Below, piece after piece: positions 6,155-7,021 of a stretch of 7,021 nucleotides of DNA (positions are counted from its first letter, which is position 1; the number at the start of each line of letters is the position of its first letter). The stretch is from Burkholderiales bacterium (GTDB lineage Bacteria; Pseudomonadota; Gammaproteobacteria; Burkholderiales; Chitinimonadaceae): positions 1-7,021 of the forward strand of contig JAFAKZ010000365.1 of the NCBI GenBank assembly GCA_019234745.1, written 5' to 3'. A program made the translations under genes and the position numbers. The notes under the pieces are model-generated. The model worked only from the letters and a program-made list of their open reading frames with translations. It did no database searches and was not told the DNA's origin.

Positions 6155-6160
6155 TATGAT
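6155..6160 (+). promoter_or_regulatory. Candidate -10 element for the TPR gene
   Basis: TATGAT matches five of six bases of the sigma-70 -10 consensus and lies 44 bases before the proposed TPR start. No convincing -35 is seen at 16-18 bases upstream. The 180-base divergent gap (6025-6204) also holds small hairpins such as GCAGAT/ATCTGC (6075-6092). No clear phosphatase promoter could be assigned. Confidence 0.3.
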
Positions 6161-6204
6161 GCCTCGCTTGGATCAACGTTCTCGTCGCCGTGCCGACTCT
6201 GCCA

Positions 6205-7021
6205 ATGGAAGCGCCCAACACCGTTCCGACCCCAACCAGCCCCTCACCGGATGCCTCGGCGTGCTTCGCCGCGGCCCAGCGCTCGCATCAGGCTGGGCAG
6301 CTCAGCGAGGCACGATCATGGTATTTGCGCGTTATTGCGCGGGACGCCGCGCATTTCCGTGCGCACGCGATGCTCGGGGCTTTGTACCTGCAGATTCAAG
6401 ATTACACTGCGGCAGCAGCGTCGCTGCAGGCCTCGCTCACGCTTGATGAAAATCAGCCGTCTACGCTACTGAACCTTGGCATCGCGCTGCAATGCTTGGA
6501 CCGCTTGAAAGAGGCCGAAACGGCTATCGTGCAAGCCCTCTCACAGAAGCCAGACTACATCGCCGCATGGTTCAACCTCGCCCAGATACAGAAAGCACAG
6601 GGCAATACTCATGCCGCGCTTATAAGCCTGCAGCGCTTGCTCTCCCTCCAAGGCCCACGGCCGGATGTCCTTGCTGAACTGGGTGAAATCCAGCTGCAAG
6701 CCGGTGACGCGCACGCTGCATGCGCCAGCTTCGAGCAGCTCTTGGCGATGGACGACCGACTGGTGCGCGGACACCTTGGCAAGGCGCTCGCACTGGAACG
6801 CATGGGGCTGATGGCCGCAGCCTTGACCAGCTACGATCAGGCCATTACGCGCGATCCTAATTGCGTCCCTGCCCATTACAATCGCGCAGTCGGGCTGCTG
6901 GCTCTAGGCCACACCGAGCTGGCGTTGCAGGGTTTCGACCGCGTATTGCAACTACGCCCGGATACACTCGATGCCCTGCACAACAGCGCCCTCGCGCTGC
7001 GCCAGCTCAAGCACCGCGACC
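6205..7021 (+). CDS. Tetratricopeptide-repeat protein, N-terminal part (cut by window edge)
   Basis: The frame is open from 6160 to the right edge, giving 272 codons from the ATG at 6205. After a Pro/Thr/Ser-rich head (residues 1-18) the protein is a run of 34-residue TPR units beginning at about residues 19, 53, 87, 121, 155, 189 and 223, with an eighth starting at 257. The units show the expected pattern of small and large hydrophobics, for example LLNLGIALQCLDRLKEAETA and AHYNRAVGLLALGHTELALQ, and a proline near most unit ends. TPR arrays form curved helical scaffolds for protein binding. No signal peptide is seen. The ribosome binding site is poor, and an in-frame GTG at 6190 is an alternative start. 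Large bacterial TPR proteins of this sort often end in a glycosyltransferase or sulfotransferase domain, but that part lies beyond the window, so the function is unassigned. Confidence 0.85.
   Translation, partial: MEAPNTVPTPTSPSPDASACFAAAQRSHQAGQLSEARSWYLRVIARDAAHFRAHAMLGALYLQIQDYTAAAASLQASLTLDENQPSTLLNLGIALQCLDRLKEAETAIVQALSQKPDYIAAWFNLAQIQKAQGNTHAALISLQRLLSLQGPRPDVLAELGEIQLQAGDAHAACASFEQLLAMDDRLVRGHLGKALALERMGLMAAALTSYDQAITRDPNCVPAHYNRAVGLLALGHTELALQGFDRVLQLRPDTLDALHNSALALRQLKHRD

Noticed and set aside
5816..6472. Plus-strand frames over the divergent gap and the start of the TPR gene
   Set aside because: They have no domain signal, overlap the phosphatase signal-peptide region, and conflict with the clear TPR frame starting at 6205.
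6541..6876. A 111-codon minus-strand frame inside the TPR gene
   Set aside because: The plus-strand frame keeps exact 34-residue TPR periodicity across it, so this is antisense noise.

Overview
The window looks like the chromosome of a GC-rich proteobacterium. Protein character (a SpeB-type agmatinase, a dedicated Ton system, a secreted histidine phosphatase and a TPR protein) suggests Xanthomonadales/Rhodanobacteraceae or a neighbouring group. This placement is an inference from family resemblance and was not searched. I see no tRNA, rRNA, CRISPR array, insertion sequence or phage gene.

Region 1 (1-4204, minus strand) is a TonB energy-transduction cluster read from right to left: exbD, tonB, a TonB-dependent outer-membrane receptor, then the start of an exbB-like gene cut by the left edge. 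ExbB and ExbD would form the inner-membrane proton motor, TonB the periplasm-spanning lever and the receptor the outer-membrane gate, so the cluster appears to encode a self-contained uptake system. The substrate cannot be read from the sequence. The gene order is unusual: exbB comes last, separated from the receptor by two strong hairpins. The TonB membrane segment lacks the usual histidine. An AT-rich island with nested dyads lies upstream of exbD, and a small palindrome covers the exbD ribosome binding site.

Region 2 (4205-5427, minus) holds speB (agmatinase, putrescine synthesis), followed by a terminator-like hairpin that separates it from the Ton cluster and preceded by a 208-base gap with a possible promoter and small hairpins.

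Region 3 (5428-6024, minus) encodes a small exported histidine phosphatase with a complete catalytic set. Region 4 (6025-6204) is a divergent intergenic region, and region 5 (6205 to the right edge, plus) is the N-terminal part of a TPR-repeat protein with a regular 34-residue period.

The most distinctive part is the Ton cluster and its non-coding elements. The rest is ordinary housekeeping or accessory content. Nothing here proves a new type of system.
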